Below are positions 39,354 through 48,313 of a stretch of DNA of 64,000 nt, piece after piece (the first letter of the stretch is position 1; every line of letters begins with the position of its first letter). This DNA comes from Streptomyces neyagawaensis. Its GTDB lineage: Bacteria; Actinomycetota; Actinomycetes; Streptomycetales; Streptomycetaceae. The notes below the pieces were generated by a model. The model searched no databases. It was not told the origin of the DNA and saw nothing but the letters and a program-made list of their open reading frames with translations. The translations under genes and the position numbers were made by a program. The stretch covers positions 93,161 to 157,160 of the forward strand of contig NZ_JAMGBG010000053.1 of NCBI RefSeq assembly GCF_023516595.1, written 5' to 3'.

Positions 39354-39426
39354 AGCCCCAATACGGAATCGAACCGTAGACCTTCTCCTTACCATGGAGA
39401 CGCTCTGCCGACTGAGCTATTGGGGC
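39354..39426 (-). tRNA. trnT: tRNA-Thr (GGT)
   Basis: 73 nt. GCCCCAA/TTGGGGC acceptor stem; anticodon loop ATGGTAA gives GGT. 46 bp upstream of tRNA-Met on the same strand. Confidence 0.95.
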
Positions 39427-39847
39427 GAGCGATGAAGACATTACACGCCCCACGGCCGTTCGCCCAAATCCGTTTCCGGGCCCCGCTTCGCCGGGCTCCG
39501 CAGGGATCTTCCGGGAGGTGGGCCGGGGCTCCGCCCGCCCCTGTTCCCCCGCCCCGCGAGCCTCACCCGGCTCCCCTTTCCCGGCTCCGGCGACGGCGCC
39601 CGACACAGGAATCACACGGGTACGGCACGAGGAATCACACGGGTACGGCACCGGGAACCACGCCGGCCCGGCATGTGAACCACGCCGGTACGACTATTGC
39701 GCTCCTCCGCGCCGGGGCCGTGCGGCCCGCCTAGGCTCGTCTCACTCTGCGTGATCTTGTGTCCCTTACTTGCCGTGCCGTCCCCGCCCACCGTCCCCGT
39801 CCGCCTCCGCCGTCATGTGCAGCCGTCGCCGAGCCCCTGGGAGCGCG
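39427..39847. other. Divergent spacer between tRNA-Thr and the amidohydrolase
   Basis: 421 bp without a supported gene. It contains a 20-bp-scale direct repeat of the type gaatcacacgggtacggcac (about 39609-39651). The promoters of the tRNA cluster and the amidohydrolase should lie here. Confidence 0.45.
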
Positions 39848-41128
39848 ATGCCCGACAGCCAGCCGCAGCCGTCCCCCTCGTCGTCCGACCCGCCCTCGGG
39901 CCCGGACGAACCCGGCACCCTGCTGCTGTGCGGTGCGCGGCTCATGGACGGCCGGGTCGTGGACGTCCGGCTGGGCGCCGGCCGCATCGAGGCGGTCGGC
40001 ACGGCGGGCAGCCTCGGGACGGGACGTACGGCCGCGCCCGGTGCCCCCGTCGCGCGCGTGGACCTCGCCGGCCATCTGCTCCTCCCCGCCCCCGCCGAAC
40101 CGCACGCCCACGGCGACACCGCCCTGTCGGCCGAGATCGACGGGCCGGTCCTGTACGACGGCCGGGACGTCCAGCGGCGTTTCACCGAAGCGGCGTTGCT
40201 GCAACTCGGGCACGGCGCCACGGCGTTGCGCTCGCATGTGCATGTGGGGGATGTCCAGGGTCTCGGAGCGCTGGCGGCGGTGCTGCGGGCGCGGCGGGCG
40301 CTGCGCGGGCTCGTCGAGGTGACGGCGGTGGCGATGCCCCGGCTGCTGACCGGAGTGGCGGGGGCGGAGGGGCTCGCGATGCTCCGGGACGCGGTGAAGA
40401 TGGGCGCCTCCGTGGTGGGGGGCTGCCCCGATGTGGACCCCGACCCGGCCGGGTACGTCGAGGCGGTGCTGGACATCGCCTCCGAGCACGGTTGCCCGGT
40501 CGACCTGCACACCGACGCCGACGACCCGGCCCGGCTCGCCCGTCTCGCGGCCATGGCGGGCGGCCTGCGCCCCGGAGTGACCCTCGGCCCGTGCGCGGGG
40601 CTCTCGCGCCTTCCCGCCCCGGTCGCGTCCCGCGCGGCGGACCAGCTGGCGGCGGCCGGCGTGGGCGTCGTCGCCCTGCCCCAGGGCGGCTGCGGCACGG
40701 TAGACGCTGGGGGCACCGCGCCCGTACGGCTGCTGCGGTCGGCCGGGGTGCGGGTCGCGGCGGGCAGCGGGGCTCTGCGGGACGTCTCCAACCCGGTGGG
40801 GCGCGGTGATCCGCTGGAGGCCGCCTATCTGCTGGCCTCGCGGGACGGGGTGCGTGCCGAGGACGCGTACGACGCGGTGAGCGGGGCGGCACGGGCGGCC
40901 CTGGGCCTGCCCGAGGTACGCGTGGAGGCCGGCTTCCCCGCCGAACTGCTGGCCGTCCGGGGCGAGACGCTCGCCGGTGTGCTGTCCCTGGCGTACACCC
41001 GGATCGTCGTACACCGGGGGCGTGTGGTGGCCCGCACGAGCGCGGTACGGGAGTTCTGCGGGTCGGCGACGGGGGCGGCGCTGGATCTGCCCCGGCAGGG
41101 GCGGGGGAAGCCGTTTCCGGGGGCGTAG
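39848..41128 (+). CDS. Amidohydrolase, cytosine-deaminase-like, with an altered metal site
   Basis: 426 residues from the ATG at 39848 (MPDSQPQPSP), with GGGAG upstream. The beta-sandwich start (GTLLLCGARLMDGRVVDVRLGAGRIEAV), H86-x-H88 (PHAHGD), VDLHTDADD and the C-terminal composite sandwich follow the cytosine deaminase branch of the amidohydrolases. However, the strand-8 metal Asp, normally in a GSD motif before the RD-x-x-NP loop, reads GSGALRDVSNP: the Asp is Gly. Strand 4 has His-Thr-Asp where the cytosine deaminase family has His-x-Asp-Glu. Either metal binding and chemistry are changed or the enzyme has lost activity. Substrate not predictable. Confidence 0.8.
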   Translation: MPDSQPQPSPSSSDPPSGPDEPGTLLLCGARLMDGRVVDVRLGAGRIEAVGTAGSLGTGRTAAPGAPVARVDLAGHLLLPAPAEPHAHGDTALSAEIDGPVLYDGRDVQRRFTEAALLQLGHGATALRSHVHVGDVQGLGALAAVLRARRALRGLVEVTAVAMPRLLTGVAGAEGLAMLRDAVKMGASVVGGCPDVDPDPAGYVEAVLDIASEHGCPVDLHTDADDPARLARLAAMAGGLRPGVTLGPCAGLSRLPAPVASRAADQLAAAGVGVVALPQGGCGTVDAGGTAPVRLLRSAGVRVAAGSGALRDVSNPVGRGDPLEAAYLLASRDGVRAEDAYDAVSGAARAALGLPEVRVEAGFPAELLAVRGETLAGVLSLAYTRIVVHRGRVVARTSAVREFCGSATGAALDLPRQGRGKPFPGA

Positions 41129-41474
41129 GGGGCGTGGGGGCTTGGGGAGGCGGGGGGTTGCCGTGTGGGGGCTTGGGAGGCGAGGGGGGTTGAGGTGTGG
41201 GGGTTGGGGTGCGGGCTGTGGCCCGCGGGGGGAAATGAGCATGGGCACGCGCGCGTGGGCGTTTTCGTGCTCCACGCGTGCGTGCCCGGTGTTTTGAACC
41301 GTGCTGTTTTGAAGTGTGCTCAACCGAGGCCGGGGACGGGGGCGGGGGCGGGGCCAGAGTCGGGGCCGGCGCTGATCACCGGCCCCAAGTCGGCTGTCGG
41401 CCCGGCCGGTTCGTGCGCGCGGGCCTCGGCCGACAGAGCCCTTCCCGTGGTGGCCGAGTCGGACCGAGTCGGTG
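41129..41474. other. Convergent spacer with a long hairpin
   Basis: 346 bp between the convergent amidohydrolase and lipoprotein genes. The first 100 bp are G-rich with repeated gggggcttgggaggcg-like units. The hairpin at 41243-41287 is listed separately; no gene is seen. Confidence 0.5.
41243..41287. terminator. Bidirectional terminator-like hairpin
   Basis: gggcacgcgcgcgtgg (41243-41258) pairs with ccacgcgtgcgtgccc (41272-41287) with one mismatch. Its stem is closely related to the hairpin at 48479-48524. Confidence 0.75.
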
Positions 41475-42548
41475 TCAGACGCCCAGCATTCCGCCGCCCA
41501 AAGGGCCGCCGAAGTCGTCGACCGGGATCTCGGAGGCGCCCTGGGGGGCGCTGATGTCGCCGGCCTTGCCGAAGGTGAGGACCAGGGGGGCCTTGGCGCC
41601 CTTCGGGTCCTCGGCGAGGACGGCGAGGTCGGTCTCGATCCGGGTCAGGTCACCGTTCTTGATGGTGAAGTCGACGGCGACCTTCTTGTTCGGAGCGTCC
41701 TTCAGGTCCTTCGCGGTGGGGAGTTCGGCGCCCGGCGGGAGGTCGTCCTCGAGCGGCTGGAGCTTGTCGAAGACGCCGGTGAGCAACTCGCGGAAGTTGG
41801 CCTTGGCCGTGATGACCTCGGCGCCGTCCTTGCCGTCCTTGCCCTTGAAGGTGACCTCGCGGGCGATGACTCCACGCACGGCGTCGAGGATCTTCTTCTG
41901 CGTCTTGGCGTCGAGTTCGTCGGAACCGCCGGAGCCGGAACCGCCCGCCTCCTCACCGGCCTTCTCCAGGTCGTCGGTGTTGATCTTGACCCAGTCGCCC
42001 TCGAAGAGCGGCTTCAGGTGCTGCTCGCTCTCGGGGAGTTCGTCGACGTCGTCGGGCGAGGGGAACGGCACGCCCATCGCGTCGCCCATGGCATCCATGT
42101 CGACGCGGTAGTACATGTAGTCGCCGACGAGCCGGTACTCGGTGAAGACCTTCTTGTCGGCCGAGATCTTCATGCCGACGCCGACGAGGTCCTTCTCCCC
42201 GGAGTCGGCCAGCGGCTTCTTCGACTTGACCGTCACATCGATGCTGAGCCCGGTGAGGAACTCCGCCATCTCCGGCGGCATTTCCTCGCTGTCCTCGCCC
42301 ATCAGCGCGGTGAGGTCGTCCTGGTCGGCGTCGAGCCGCATGCCGAACGCCAGCGACTTCTGCTCGCCGAGCCGCTCGACGGCGTTGTCCACTTTCTGCC
42401 CCGCGCTGAGGTTCTGGACGGTGCCGCACGCGGCGACCGTGACGAGCACGGCGGCGGCGCAGCCGGCTCCGGTGAACGCGCGGCGGAAGACGGGCGCCCC
42501 GGCGGCGGACGCGCGCGCCATGGACGTACGTACGGCGGATTTGTGCAT
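41475..42548 (-). CDS. Secreted lipoprotein of unknown function
   Basis: 357 residues. A long charged N-terminus, a hydrophobic segment and the lipobox VTVAAC (Cys near residue 41) mark an exported lipoprotein. The body is acidic (DQDDLTALMGEDSEEMPPEM; PDDVDELPESEQHL) with a GSGSGGS linker near residue 212. It has the overall beta-rich pattern of actinobacterial lipoproteins that bind hydrophobic ligands, like the one at 27400-28311. No enzymatic motif is seen. Convergent with the amidohydrolase. Confidence 0.82.
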   Translation of the reverse strand: MHKSAVRTSMARASAAGAPVFRRAFTGAGCAAAVLVTVAACGTVQNLSAGQKVDNAVERLGEQKSLAFGMRLDADQDDLTALMGEDSEEMPPEMAEFLTGLSIDVTVKSKKPLADSGEKDLVGVGMKISADKKVFTEYRLVGDYMYYRVDMDAMGDAMGVPFPSPDDVDELPESEQHLKPLFEGDWVKINTDDLEKAGEEAGGSGSGGSDELDAKTQKKILDAVRGVIAREVTFKGKDGKDGAEVITAKANFRELLTGVFDKLQPLEDDLPPGAELPTAKDLKDAPNKKVAVDFTIKNGDLTRIETDLAVLAEDPKGAKAPLVLTFGKAGDISAPQGASEIPVDDFGGPLGGGMLGV

Positions 42549-42669
42549 GACGGTGATGACGTCCCCCTATGTGTGCGGCGCTCGCCGAGACGGCGAACAT
42601 TGTTGAGACACACGAGGCGCCCGAATGGTTGCACGGCGAACACATTCGTTCGGGCGTACGGTCGGAGAC

Positions 42670-43326
42670 ATGCGCATTGTCATCGCTGGAGGACATGGTC
42701 AGATCGCGCTGCGGCTGGAGCGGCTGCTCGCCGCGCGCGGGTACGAGGTCGCGGGGCTCATCCGCCGCGCCGAGCACGCCGACGATCTGCGCGCGACCGG
42801 CGCCGAGCCGGTGCACTGCGATCTGGAGTCGGCCTCGGTGGAGGAGGTCGCCGGGCATCTGCGGGGCGCGGACGCCGCCGTGTTCGCGGCGGGCGCCGGC
42901 CCGGGCAGCGGCGCGGCCCGCAAGGTCACGGTGGACCGCGACGCGGCGGTCCTGTTCGCGGACGCTGCGGTACAGGCGGGTGTACGGCGTCACCTGGTGG
43001 TGTCGTCGATGGGGGCGGACCCGGACCACGAGGGCGACGAGATCTTCGACGTGTACCTACGGGCGAAGGGTGAGGCCGACGCGTACGTCCAGGGGCTGGA
43101 CGCCCTGGACTGGACGATCCTGCGCCCAGGTCAGCTGACGGACGACGCCGGCACCGGTCTCGTACGCCTGGAGGCGTCCACGGGGCGCGGGTCCATCCCC
43201 CGCGACGACGTGGCCGCGGTCCTGGCGGAGCTCCTGGAGACCCCGGCCACGGCCGGTCTGGTCCTGGAGACGATCAGTGGTTCGACGCCGGTCTCGGTGG
43301 CGGTGAAGTCGGTCGCGGGCAACTGA
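42670..43326 (+). CDS. NAD(P)-binding protein, atypical short-chain dehydrogenase (NmrA/SDR_a5-like)
   Basis: 218 residues from the ATG at 42670 (MRIVIAGGHGQIALRLERLL). The glycine-rich GGHGQIA loop binds the dinucleotide; VVSSMGAD and the DWTILRPGQLTDDAG segment match the atypical SDR group a5, which lacks the usual YxxxK catalytic pair. Such proteins are NAD(P)H-dependent sensors or epimerase-like enzymes. Divergent from the lipoprotein. Confidence 0.88.
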   Translation: MRIVIAGGHGQIALRLERLLAARGYEVAGLIRRAEHADDLRATGAEPVHCDLESASVEEVAGHLRGADAAVFAAGAGPGSGAARKVTVDRDAAVLFADAAVQAGVRRHLVVSSMGADPDHEGDEIFDVYLRAKGEADAYVQGLDALDWTILRPGQLTDDAGTGLVRLEASTGRGSIPRDDVAAVLAELLETPATAGLVLETISGSTPVSVAVKSVAGN

Positions 43327-43346
43327 GGGCCGTTCGGCGGGGCCGG

Positions 43347-43553
43347 TCAGAAGAGGGGCAGCTGACCGGGGAACTCCGGGACGGCGTATCCGTCGAGTGT
43401 GGGCTGGGCCGCCCCGATCTGGGCCTGCCTGCGCGATCCGGGGCACGACACGAGTTCCCCGCTCGCGCCCGGCGGGTCGTGCCGCGCGAACCGTCCGGCC
43501 ACGACGGCGATCTCACGACGGCACTCGGGGCAGTTCCTGCGGCGCGATGACAT
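43347..43553 (-). CDS. Small conserved actinobacterial protein with N-terminal CxxC
   Basis: 68 residues from the ATG at 43553 (MSSRRRNCPECRREI). One CPEC pair and one later Cys (LVSCPG) suggest partial zinc binding; the end is PEFPGQLPLF. Codon usage looks coding, and the start agrees with the first conserved residue. Function unknown. Confidence 0.6.
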   Translation of the reverse strand: MSSRRRNCPECRREIAVVAGRFARHDPPGASGELVSCPGSRRQAQIGAAQPTLDGYAVPEFPGQLPLF

Positions 43554-43813
43554 GGGGTCAGTGTGCCCGGTGACGTGCGCGCCGAGTCGTACGGCTGTCC
43601 GCGGCACGGCAGGGCGCATGGCACGGGGGCACGCAGGTATGGAGGCACGGACGGGCTGAGAGACGGAGGCACAGAGGGACGTCGGGACGTGGGGCATGGG
43701 GAGGAACTCGGACGTGAATGATTCGCGGAGGAGAGCCCCAACTGGCCCTGCCCACCTCTATGTTCGCAACGGCATGCCATCGCGCGCCCCCACACGAGCC
43801 TGGAGGCCCCCTC

Positions 43814-44248
43814 ATGCGTACCTCGCTCCGCGCCGCGACCACGGGTGCGGTCGTCGCCGCGACGGTCCTGGCCGGCGGTACCGCCCACGCGACTCCGCCC
43901 GGTCCCGGAGTCACGGCGAAGCTGATCGCGCAGAAGACGGTCGGCGACACCGACTACATCGTCCGGGAGATCACCGTGCCGCCCGGTCAGGCCACCGGCT
44001 GGCACTTCCACGACGGGCCGCTGTACGGCTACGTGAAGCAGGGCACCCTCAGCCACTTCGACTCGACGTGCGCCTCCGACGGCGTCTACTCGAAGGGCAG
44101 CACGCTGCGGGAACCGGCCGGCCCCGGCAACGTCCACATCGGCCGCAACCTGGGCGACGTCCCGCTCGTGCTCACGGTGCTCTACGTCCTGCCGCACGGC
44201 GCCCCGTTCTCCCAGGACGCCCCGAATCCCGGCTGCCCGTTCCAGTGA
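43814..44248 (+). CDS. Secreted cupin-domain protein
   Basis: 144 residues from the ATG at 43814 (MRTSLRAATTGAVVAATVL), preceded by GGAGG. A Sec signal peptide (cleavage near AHA, about residue 26) leads to a single cupin barrel: ATGWHFHDGPLYGYVKQGTL supplies the metal histidines and NVHIGRNLGDVP the second motif. Cys in STCASDG and NPGCPF may form a disulfide outside the cell. Enzymatic role unknown. Confidence 0.85.
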   Translation: MRTSLRAATTGAVVAATVLAGGTAHATPPGPGVTAKLIAQKTVGDTDYIVREITVPPGQATGWHFHDGPLYGYVKQGTLSHFDSTCASDGVYSKGSTLREPAGPGNVHIGRNLGDVPLVLTVLYVLPHGAPFSQDAPNPGCPFQ

Positions 44249-44369
44249 GGGGGACGCCAGGCGGAACGAGCGGGAACGGCGGCCGCAGCCGCGCGGTATC
44301 CGCCGCGTGAAACACGTCACCTCGCCGTCGCCGCAGCGCCCGCCCGAACAAGGGCGGGCGCACAACGAA

Positions 44370-44413
44370 GAGACCCCCTCCGATCCGCTTCTCAACAGAT
44401 CGGAGAGGGTCTC
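44370..44413. terminator. Terminator between the cupin gene and tRNA-Tyr
   Basis: 44370-44385 (gagaccccctccgatc) pairs with 44398-44413 (gatcggagagggtctc) with one mismatch. It lies just downstream of tRNA-Tyr on the minus strand and after the convergent cupin gene. Confidence 0.85.
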
Positions 44414-44421
44414 CCTCCACG

Positions 44422-44503
44422 TGGCGGCGCCAGGATTCGAACCTGGGTAGGCTAAGCCGACGGATTTACAGTCCGCTCCCATTGGCCACTCGGGCACACC
44501 GCC
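44422..44503 (-). tRNA. trnY: tRNA-Tyr (GTA)
   Basis: 82 nt with the long variable arm of class II tRNAs. Acceptor GGCGGTG/CGCCGCC; anticodon loop CTGTAAA gives GTA; T-arm GGTTCGAATCC. Confidence 0.95.
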
Positions 44504-44748
44504 TGGGATTTGCCGCCCCTCGAACCGCTTTTCGGCGGTGCTCCGTGGCGACGACGTAAACGATACCTGATGCGTGGGGGTGCTTCGCCACCTGATTGAT
44601 CAGTACTCGGAGGGGGCTGGGTGGCTAGGCTTGTCCGGATGCGGCGCGGGACCTGACACCGGGCTCGGCGATCGCCTGTGCGCGCGCCGGCACGTACCCG
44701 ATGGTCCCGACACGCCCCCCGATACCCCGATACAAGGAGCCACAGGAC

Positions 44749-45237
44749 ATGGCCGACTCCAGTTTCGACATCGTCTCGAAGGTCGAGCGGCAGGAGGTCG
44801 ACAACGCCCTCAACCAGGCCGCCAAGGAGATCTCGCAGCGCTACGACTTCAAGGGCGTCGGCGCCTCGATCTCGTGGTCCGGCGAGAAGATCCTGATGGA
44901 GGCGAACTCCGAGGACCGGGTGAAGGCCGTCCTCGACGTCTTCCAGTCCAAGCTGATCAAGCGGGGCATCTCGCTGAAGGCGCTGGAGGCGGGTGAGCCC
45001 CAGCTGTCCGGCAAGGAGTACAAGATCTTCGCGGAGATCCAGGAGGGCATCTCCCAGGAGAACGCCAAGAAGGTGGCGAAGATCATCCGCGACGAGGGTC
45101 CCAAGGGCATCAAGGCACAGGTCCAGGGCGACGAGCTGCGGGTCAGCTCCAAGAGCCGTGACGACCTGCAGTCCGTCATCGCCCTGCTGAAGGGCAAGGA
45201 CTTCGACTTCGCGCTCCAGTTCGTCAACTACCGGTAG
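44749..45237 (+). CDS. yajQ: YajQ-family nucleotide-binding protein
   Basis: 162 residues from the ATG at 44749 (MADSSFDIVSKVERQEVDNAL) with AAGGAG upstream; the in-frame ATG at 44701 lies in the leader. Conserved RYDFKG, GISLKALEAG and KKIAK-type VAKIIRDEGPKGIKAQVQGDELRVSSKSRDDLQ (described in parts) match UPF0234. The two-domain fold binds nucleic acid or nucleotides; a Xanthomonas member binds cyclic di-GMP. A terminator follows directly. Confidence 0.95.
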   Translation: MADSSFDIVSKVERQEVDNALNQAAKEISQRYDFKGVGASISWSGEKILMEANSEDRVKAVLDVFQSKLIKRGISLKALEAGEPQLSGKEYKIFAEIQEGISQENAKKVAKIIRDEGPKGIKAQVQGDELRVSSKSRDDLQSVIALLKGKDFDFALQFVNYR

Positions 45238-45248
45238 GGCGTACCGGA

Positions 45249-45281
45249 GGGTGGGCCCTCGGCCGGAGCCAGGGCCCACCC
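45249..45281 (+). terminator. Terminator of yajQ
   Basis: gggtgggccct (45249-45259) pairs with agggcccaccc (45271-45281), 12 bp after the stop. Confidence 0.88.
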
Positions 45282-45343
45282 GGAGTGCGACAGCGCGGTG
45301 GACGGCCGGCGGGTGCACGACCCGCAGGGGCCGCGGTCGCCGC

Positions 45344-45610
45344 TCAGCGTCGGGAATGGCCGAACAGCAGGCGGTAGGCGATCAGCAGGACCAGGGAACC
45401 GCCGATCGCGGCCGCCCAGGTGGCACCGTCGTAGAAGTCCTTGCTGATGGGGTGGTCCAGCCAGCGGGCGGAGATCCAGCCGCCGATGAACGCTCCCGCG
45501 ACGCCGATGAGGGTCGTACCGATGAAGCCGCCCGGGTCGCGGCCCGGCAGCAGGAACTTGGCGATGGCGCCGGCCAACAGCCCCAGAACGATCCAGCCGA
45601 TGATGCTCAT
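45344..45610 (-). CDS. GlsB/YeaQ/YmgE family membrane protein
   Basis: 88 residues with three membrane segments. MSIIGWIVLGLLAGAIAKFLLPG and GGFIGTTLIGVAGAFIGGWI are the Gly-rich repeats of the transglycosylase-associated protein family, stress-related inner-membrane proteins of unknown biochemistry. Divergent from the permease gene. Confidence 0.92.
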   Translation of the reverse strand: MSIIGWIVLGLLAGAIAKFLLPGRDPGGFIGTTLIGVAGAFIGGWISARWLDHPISKDFYDGATWAAAIGGSLVLLIAYRLLFGHSRR

Positions 45611-45798
45611 GCCGTGAACCTGCCCTTTCGTGCCGAGCCTGTGCCGCGCCCGGGTGTTGTCTCCGTCACGTCCATCCCGCCGGTCGCGTACGCGGTTCCC
45701 GAGGGTTCCGTGGTGCCGGGCACGGTCGTCGTGCTCTGTTGATGCGGAAGACGCCTCCCGTACGTCCGGTGGTTGCGCTGGTCAGTAGGGTGCGGCTC

Positions 45799-47064
45799 AT
45801 GACGCAGCCCGTTTCGGCCGCCCCGTTGCGGCGCACGCTCGGTGTCGGTGACGCGGTGGTCGTCGGCCTCGGATCGATGGTCGGCGCGGGCATCTTCGCG
45901 GCGCTGGGGCCCGCGGCGCACGCCGCCGGGTCCGGGCTGCTCCTCGGTCTCGCGCTCGCGGCCGTCGTCGCCTACTGCAACGCCATGTCCTCCGCCCGGC
46001 TCGCGGCCCTCTACCCCGCCTCGGGCGGCACCTATGTGTACGGGCGTGAGCGGCTCGGCGCCTTCTGGGGGTATCTGGCCGGCTGGTCCTTCGTCGTCGG
46101 CAAGACCGCCTCGTGCGCGGCCATGGCGCTCACCGTGGGGGCGTACGTCTGGCCGGAACAGGCGCACGCCGTGGCCGTGGCCGCCGTGGTGGCGCTGACG
46201 GCAGTGAACTACGGAGGCATCCAGAAGTCGGCCTGGCTGACGCGGGTGATCGTCGCCGTCGTGCTGGCGGTCCTCGCCGCTGTGGTCGTCGTGTGCCTCA
46301 CCTCCGGCCGTTCCGACGCCGGGCGGCTGGACATCGGGACGTCGGGCGGCGTGGGCGGGGTGCTGCAGGCGGCCGGACTGCTGTTCTTCGCGTTCGCCGG
46401 GTACGCGCGGATCGCGACCCTGGGCGAGGAGGTGCGCGACCCGGCGCGCACCATCCCGCGTGCGATCCCCCTCGCGCTGGGCATCGCGCTCGTGGTGTAC
46501 GCGGCCGTCGCGGTCGCCGCGCTCACCGTGCTGGGCTCGGGCGGTCTCGGGCAGGCGGCGGCCCCGCTGGCCGACGCGGTACGGGCGGCCGGGGCGCCGG
46601 GGCTGGTGCCGGTGGTGCGGGTCGGTGCGGCGGTGGCCGCGCTGGGGTCGCTGCTGGCGCTGATCCTGGGGGTCTCGCGGACGACGCTCGCCATGGCCCG
46701 CGACCGGCATCTGCCGGGTGTCCTGGCCGCCGTGCACCCCCGGTTCCAGGTGCCGCACCGGGCGGAGCTGGCCGTCGGCACGGTGGTCGCGGTGCTGGCC
46801 GCGACCGTCGACGTCCGGGGCGCGATCGGCTTCTCCTCCTTCGGCGTGCTCGCGTACTACGCGGTCGCCAACGCGTCCGCGTGGACACTGAGTTCCGTGC
46901 CGGTCTCGCGGATCGTGCCCGTCGTGGGGCTTGTCGGCTGCGTCGTCGTGGCGTTCGCGCTGCCCTGGGTGTCGGTGGCGGTGGGCGCCGCCGTACTGGG
47001 CGCGGGGGCCGCGGCCTACTTCGTGCGGCGGTGGTGGCACCGCCGCGGCAGCGTGGGTCAGTAG
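45799..47064 (+). CDS. APC-superfamily amino-acid permease
   Basis: 421 residues from the ATG at 45799 (MTQPVSAAPLRRTLGVGDAVV) with about 12 membrane helices. GLGSMVGAGIFAALGP in helix 1 is the APC substrate-binding GSG-type break; FFAFAGYARIATLGEEVRDPARTIPRAI is the conserved helix 6-7 region. Transports an amino acid or amine by proton symport or exchange; substrate not predictable. Starts at 45739 are possible but less supported. Its 3' end overlaps the convergent yccF by 7 bp. Confidence 0.9.
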   Translation: MTQPVSAAPLRRTLGVGDAVVVGLGSMVGAGIFAALGPAAHAAGSGLLLGLALAAVVAYCNAMSSARLAALYPASGGTYVYGRERLGAFWGYLAGWSFVVGKTASCAAMALTVGAYVWPEQAHAVAVAAVVALTAVNYGGIQKSAWLTRVIVAVVLAVLAAVVVVCLTSGRSDAGRLDIGTSGGVGGVLQAAGLLFFAFAGYARIATLGEEVRDPARTIPRAIPLALGIALVVYAAVAVAALTVLGSGGLGQAAAPLADAVRAAGAPGLVPVVRVGAAVAALGSLLALILGVSRTTLAMARDRHLPGVLAAVHPRFQVPHRAELAVGTVVAVLAATVDVRGAIGFSSFGVLAYYAVANASAWTLSSVPVSRIVPVVGLVGCVVVAFALPWVSVAVGAAVLGAGAAAYFVRRWWHRRGSVGQ

Positions 47065-47453
47065 CGTCCGGCGAAGGGCTCGTCCGTGGAGATGATCTCG
47101 CGGCCCAGGGGCATCAGGGAGAGCGGGACGAGCTTGAAGTTGGCGATGCCGAACGGGATGCCGATGATCGTGATGCAGAGCGCCAGGCCCGTGAAGATGT
47201 GGGTCAGCGCGAGCCACCAGCCCGCCAGGACCAGCCACAGGACGTTGCCGACGCACGAGGGCGCGCCCGCGTCACGGCGCTCGATCGTCGTGTACCCGAA
47301 GGGCCACAGGGCGTAGACGCCGATGCGGAACGCGGCGATGCCGAAGGGGATGCCGATGATCGTGATGCAGAGGAGGAGTCCCGCGACCACGTAGCCGAGG
47401 AAGAGCCAGAAGCCGCTGAGGATGAGCCAGATGATGTTGAGGATCGTCTTCAC
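47058..47453 (-). CDS. YccF-domain membrane protein
   Basis: 131 residues. Two copies of the YccF repeat are visible (WLILSGFWLFLGYVVAGLLL with CITIIGIPFGIAAF, then WLVLAGWWLALTHIFTGLAL with CITIIGIPFGIANF), each a membrane hairpin. Function unknown. Its start overlaps the htpX stop by 4 bp, so the two are coupled. Confidence 0.92.
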   Translation of the reverse strand: MKTILNIIWLILSGFWLFLGYVVAGLLLCITIIGIPFGIAAFRIGVYALWPFGYTTIERRDAGAPSCVGNVLWLVLAGWWLALTHIFTGLALCITIIGIPFGIANFKLVPLSLMPLGREIISTDEPFAGRY

Positions 47454-48313
47454 TGGGGGCGACCTGCCATCTTCTCGAGTCGGGCGATGCGTTCGGCCAT
47501 GGGCGGGTGCGTGGAGAACATCTTCGAGAAGCCCTGACCGGGTCGGAACGGGTTCGCGATCATCATGTGGCTCGCCGTCTCGATACGGGGTTCGGGGGGC
47601 AGCGGGAGCTGTTTGGTGCCCGTTTCGAGCTTGCGCAGGGCGGCGGCGAGGGCCAGCGGGTCGCCGGTGAGCTGGGCTCCGGAGGCGTCCGCCTCGTACT
47701 CCCTGGACCGGCTGATCGCGAGCTGGATGAGGCCGGCGGCGAGCGGGCCCAGAATCATGATCAGCAGTATCCCGAGGAGACCGGGACCGTCATCGTCGTC
47801 GGAGCGGCCGATGGGGATCAGCCAGGCGAAGTTGACCAGGAACATGATCACGGAGGCGAGGGCTCCCGCGACCGATGAGATCAGGATGTCGCGGTTGTAG
47901 ACATGGCTCAACTCGTGGCCGATGACACCGCGCAGCTCCCGTTCGTCGAGGAGGCGGAGGATGCCGTCCGTGCAGCACACGGCCGCGTTGCGCGGGTTGC
48001 GGCCCGTCGCGAAGGCGTTCGGGGCGTCGGTCGGGGAGATGTACAGGCGGGGCATGGGCTGCCTCGCCTGCGTGGAGAGCTCGCGGACCATGCGGTACAG
48101 GGCGGGGGCCTCGAACTCGCTGACCGGGCGGGCGCGCATCGCGCGTAGAGCCAGCTTGTCGCTGTTCCAGTAGGCGTAGGCGTTCGTGCCGAGGGCGACG
48201 ACGACCGCGATGATCAGGCCCGTCCGGCCGAAGAGGCTGCCTATGACGATGATGAGGGCGGACAGTGCGCCGAGGAGTACGGCGGTCCTGAGCCCGTTGT
48301 GCCGGCGGTGCAC
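47450..48313 (-). CDS. htpX: Membrane metalloprotease HtpX (M48B)
   Basis: 287 residues from a GTG at 48313 (V/M-HRRHNGLRTAV), with GGAGGG 7 nt upstream; longer frames run into non-coding sequence. Two N-terminal membrane helices, then HELSHVYNRD (zinc) and a C-terminal pair of helices; the third ligand is in SREYEADASGA. HtpX degrades misfolded membrane proteins, complementing FtsH. Followed by a coupled yccF. Confidence 0.95.
   Translation of the reverse strand: MHRRHNGLRTAVLLGALSALIIVIGSLFGRTGLIIAVVVALGTNAYAYWNSDKLALRAMRARPVSEFEAPALYRMVRELSTQARQPMPRLYISPTDAPNAFATGRNPRNAAVCCTDGILRLLDERELRGVIGHELSHVYNRDILISSVAGALASVIMFLVNFAWLIPIGRSDDDDGPGLLGILLIMILGPLAAGLIQLAISRSREYEADASGAQLTGDPLALAAALRKLETGTKQLPLPPEPRIETASHMMIANPFRPGQGFSKMFSTHPPMAERIARLEKMAGRPQ

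Noticed and set aside
45607..47256. Long minus-strand frame opposite the permease gene
   Set aside because: Antisense shadow; it also overlaps yccF out of frame.
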